From Paracoccaceae bacterium (GTDB lineage: Bacteria; Pseudomonadota; Alphaproteobacteria; Rhodobacterales; Rhodobacteraceae), in the NCBI GenBank assembly GCA_026982275.1, contig JALSHK010000502.1, positions 1-7,477 on the forward strand: 7,477 bases of DNA, in the 5' to 3' direction. The position numbers were made by a program, and so were the translations under genes. Positions 6,969 through 7,477 of the stretch are shown here, piece by piece. The notes beneath the pieces were generated by a model. That model did no database searches. It was given only the letters and a program-made list of their open reading frames with translations, and was not told the DNA's origin. Numbering within the stretch: position 1 is the stretch's first letter; every line of letters begins with the position of its first letter.

Positions 6969-6997
6969 GGCTGTGGTGCTTTGTGCCGCAAACAGCC
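6969..6997 (+). other. Hairpin in the predicted 5' leader of the rhodanese gene
   Basis: GGCTGT (6969-6974) pairs with ACAGCC (6992-6997). Inside this, GGTGC (6975-6979) pairs with GTGCC (6983-6987), including two G-U pairs, across a TTT loop. A four-base bulge GCAA (6988-6991) separates the two stems. No U-run follows, so it is not an intrinsic terminator. It ends 15 bases before the AAAGGGG ribosome-binding site, so it could influence translation or transcript stability if transcribed. The function is inferred only. Confidence 0.35.
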
Positions 6998-7012
6998 GGG
7001 TGTCTAAAAAAT

Positions 7013-7019
7013 AAAGGGG
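7013..7019 (+). promoter_or_regulatory. Ribosome-binding site setting a GTG start
   Basis: AAAGGGG lies six bases before the GTG at 7026. An in-frame TAA at 7005-7007 closes the frame upstream and no ATG lies between, so this site decides the start of the rhodanese-like gene. Confidence 0.65.
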
Positions 7020-7025
7020 CGCATC

Positions 7026-7477
7026 GTGCCAGATTTCAAATCGTATTTAGCGGGTATTGCCGCAGTATTTATGGGCACCGCCCCGGTTTTTGCTCAGGAG
7101 GTCTGGATCACACAGGAGCTGCCCTTCGTCGAACTGGAGGTTGGTCAGGAATTTTTTGTAATCGAGCGGAATCAGGACAATCTTGCGGTTATACCGGCGG
7201 ATTTTGCCAAGACCTCCCGCCCCTGCCCGCCATTTTGTGTGCAACCAATGACCGTTGCCGAGGGTGTTAATACCGTAGGCGAGCTTGAGTTGATCACCTT
7301 TCTCGAGGATGTGGTGCAAGCCGGTGACGGATATCTCATCGATTCCCGCACCCCGCGCTGGTATGAGGCCGGCACTATTCCCGGCTCGATCAACATCCCG
7401 TTCAATTTGCTAAGTGCCGACGCGCAAAATCCGTTTCTGGCCCCGCTGCTCAAGCAGCTTGGCGGCGCGCAAACCGA
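7026..7477 (+). CDS. Exported rhodanese-like domain protein with N-terminal CPPFC motif (3'-truncated by window edge)
   Basis: The frame opens with GTG and runs without a stop to the window end (150 complete codons). Residues 1-23 look like a Sec signal peptide: a short n-region with K5, a hydrophobic core around YLAGIAAVFMG and a likely cleavage after VFA23, so the product is probably periplasmic. The mature N-terminal part (25-75) includes EVWITQELPFVELEVG and a cysteine pair in CPPFC (C67, C71). A rhodanese fold then begins: a helix TVGELELITFLEDV (83-96), GYLIDSRTPRWYEAGTIPGSINIPF (102-126; the D-x-R and H/T-I-P-G-(A/S)-x-N-I-P signatures), then helices to the edge. Rhodaneses transfer sulfane sulfur through a catalytic cysteine, but that loop lies beyond the window, so catalytic activity is undetermined. 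Codon choice looks less GC-rich than in its neighbours. It is transcribed divergently from the Mo hydroxylase operon. Confidence 0.82.
   Translation, partial: MPDFKSYLAGIAAVFMGTAPVFAQEVWITQELPFVELEVGQEFFVIERNQDNLAVIPADFAKTSRPCPPFCVQPMTVAEGVNTVGELELITFLEDVVQAGDGYLIDSRTPRWYEAGTIPGSINIPFNLLSADAQNPFLAPLLKQLGGAQT

Larger units (their letters stand above)
6767..7025. other. Divergent intergenic region between the Mo hydroxylase operon and the rhodanese gene
   Basis: This 259-bp non-coding stretch must hold the promoters of both divergent units. Its core (about 6919-6960) is a striking AT-rich island in otherwise GC-rich DNA, with a seven-T run and TATTTATAT. Possible rightward elements are TTGTTG (6928-6933) and GATACC (6951-6956) at 17 bp spacing, and on the minus strand TATAAAT lies in the same island. 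Neither has a convincing partner hexamer. No strong palindromic operator or confident riboswitch was recognised; a four-pair TGCC/GGCA hairpin at 6844-6855 is weak. Confidence 0.45.

Overview
This 7.5 kb window is GC-rich bacterial chromosome. The layout, the tRNA-Glu with a CTTGCG-like -35 box, the Shine-Dalgarno-led and overlapping genes and the protein sequences suggest an alphaproteobacterium, probably a marine Rhodobacterales-type organism. That placement is inferred from sequence character and not from a search.

Left part, plus strand (1-2808): three tightly packed genes. These are the 3' portion of recJ (its first codons lie before the window), aroQ (type II 3-dehydroquinate dehydratase) and a TauE/SafE-family membrane permease whose ATG directly abuts the aroQ stop codon. 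A 78-bp gap follows with a recognisable promoter, then a tRNA-Glu(UUC) gene (2887-2961) that encodes its own CCA.

Middle part, minus strand (6766 down to 2971): a four-gene operon read right to left. It encodes a FAD-binding subunit, a [2Fe-2S] subunit, a molybdopterin-binding catalytic subunit, and a small MoaD/ThiS-type protein ending in Gly-Gly. The first three genes overlap by 4 bp (ATGA) at each junction, and the fourth starts on the base after the TAA of the third. This is a complete three-subunit molybdenum hydroxylase of the xanthine oxidase superfamily, in the subunit order known from coxMSL. The catalytic subunit lacks the CO dehydrogenase active-site cysteine loop, so it is not a form I CO dehydrogenase, and its substrate cannot be assigned. 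The coupled ubiquitin-like sulfur carrier is the most unusual part of the operon.

Right part: a 259-bp divergent intergenic region (6767-7025) with a very AT-rich core and a hairpin. It leads into a GTG-started, signal-peptide-bearing rhodanese-like protein on the plus strand, cut by the window end. It carries a CPPFC motif before the rhodanese domain.

No mobile element, CRISPR array, phage gene or integration scar is visible. The housekeeping genes look ordinary. The points worth a second look are the Mo hydroxylase with its variant cofactor loop, the translationally coupled Gly-Gly protein, and the divergently transcribed exported rhodanese.
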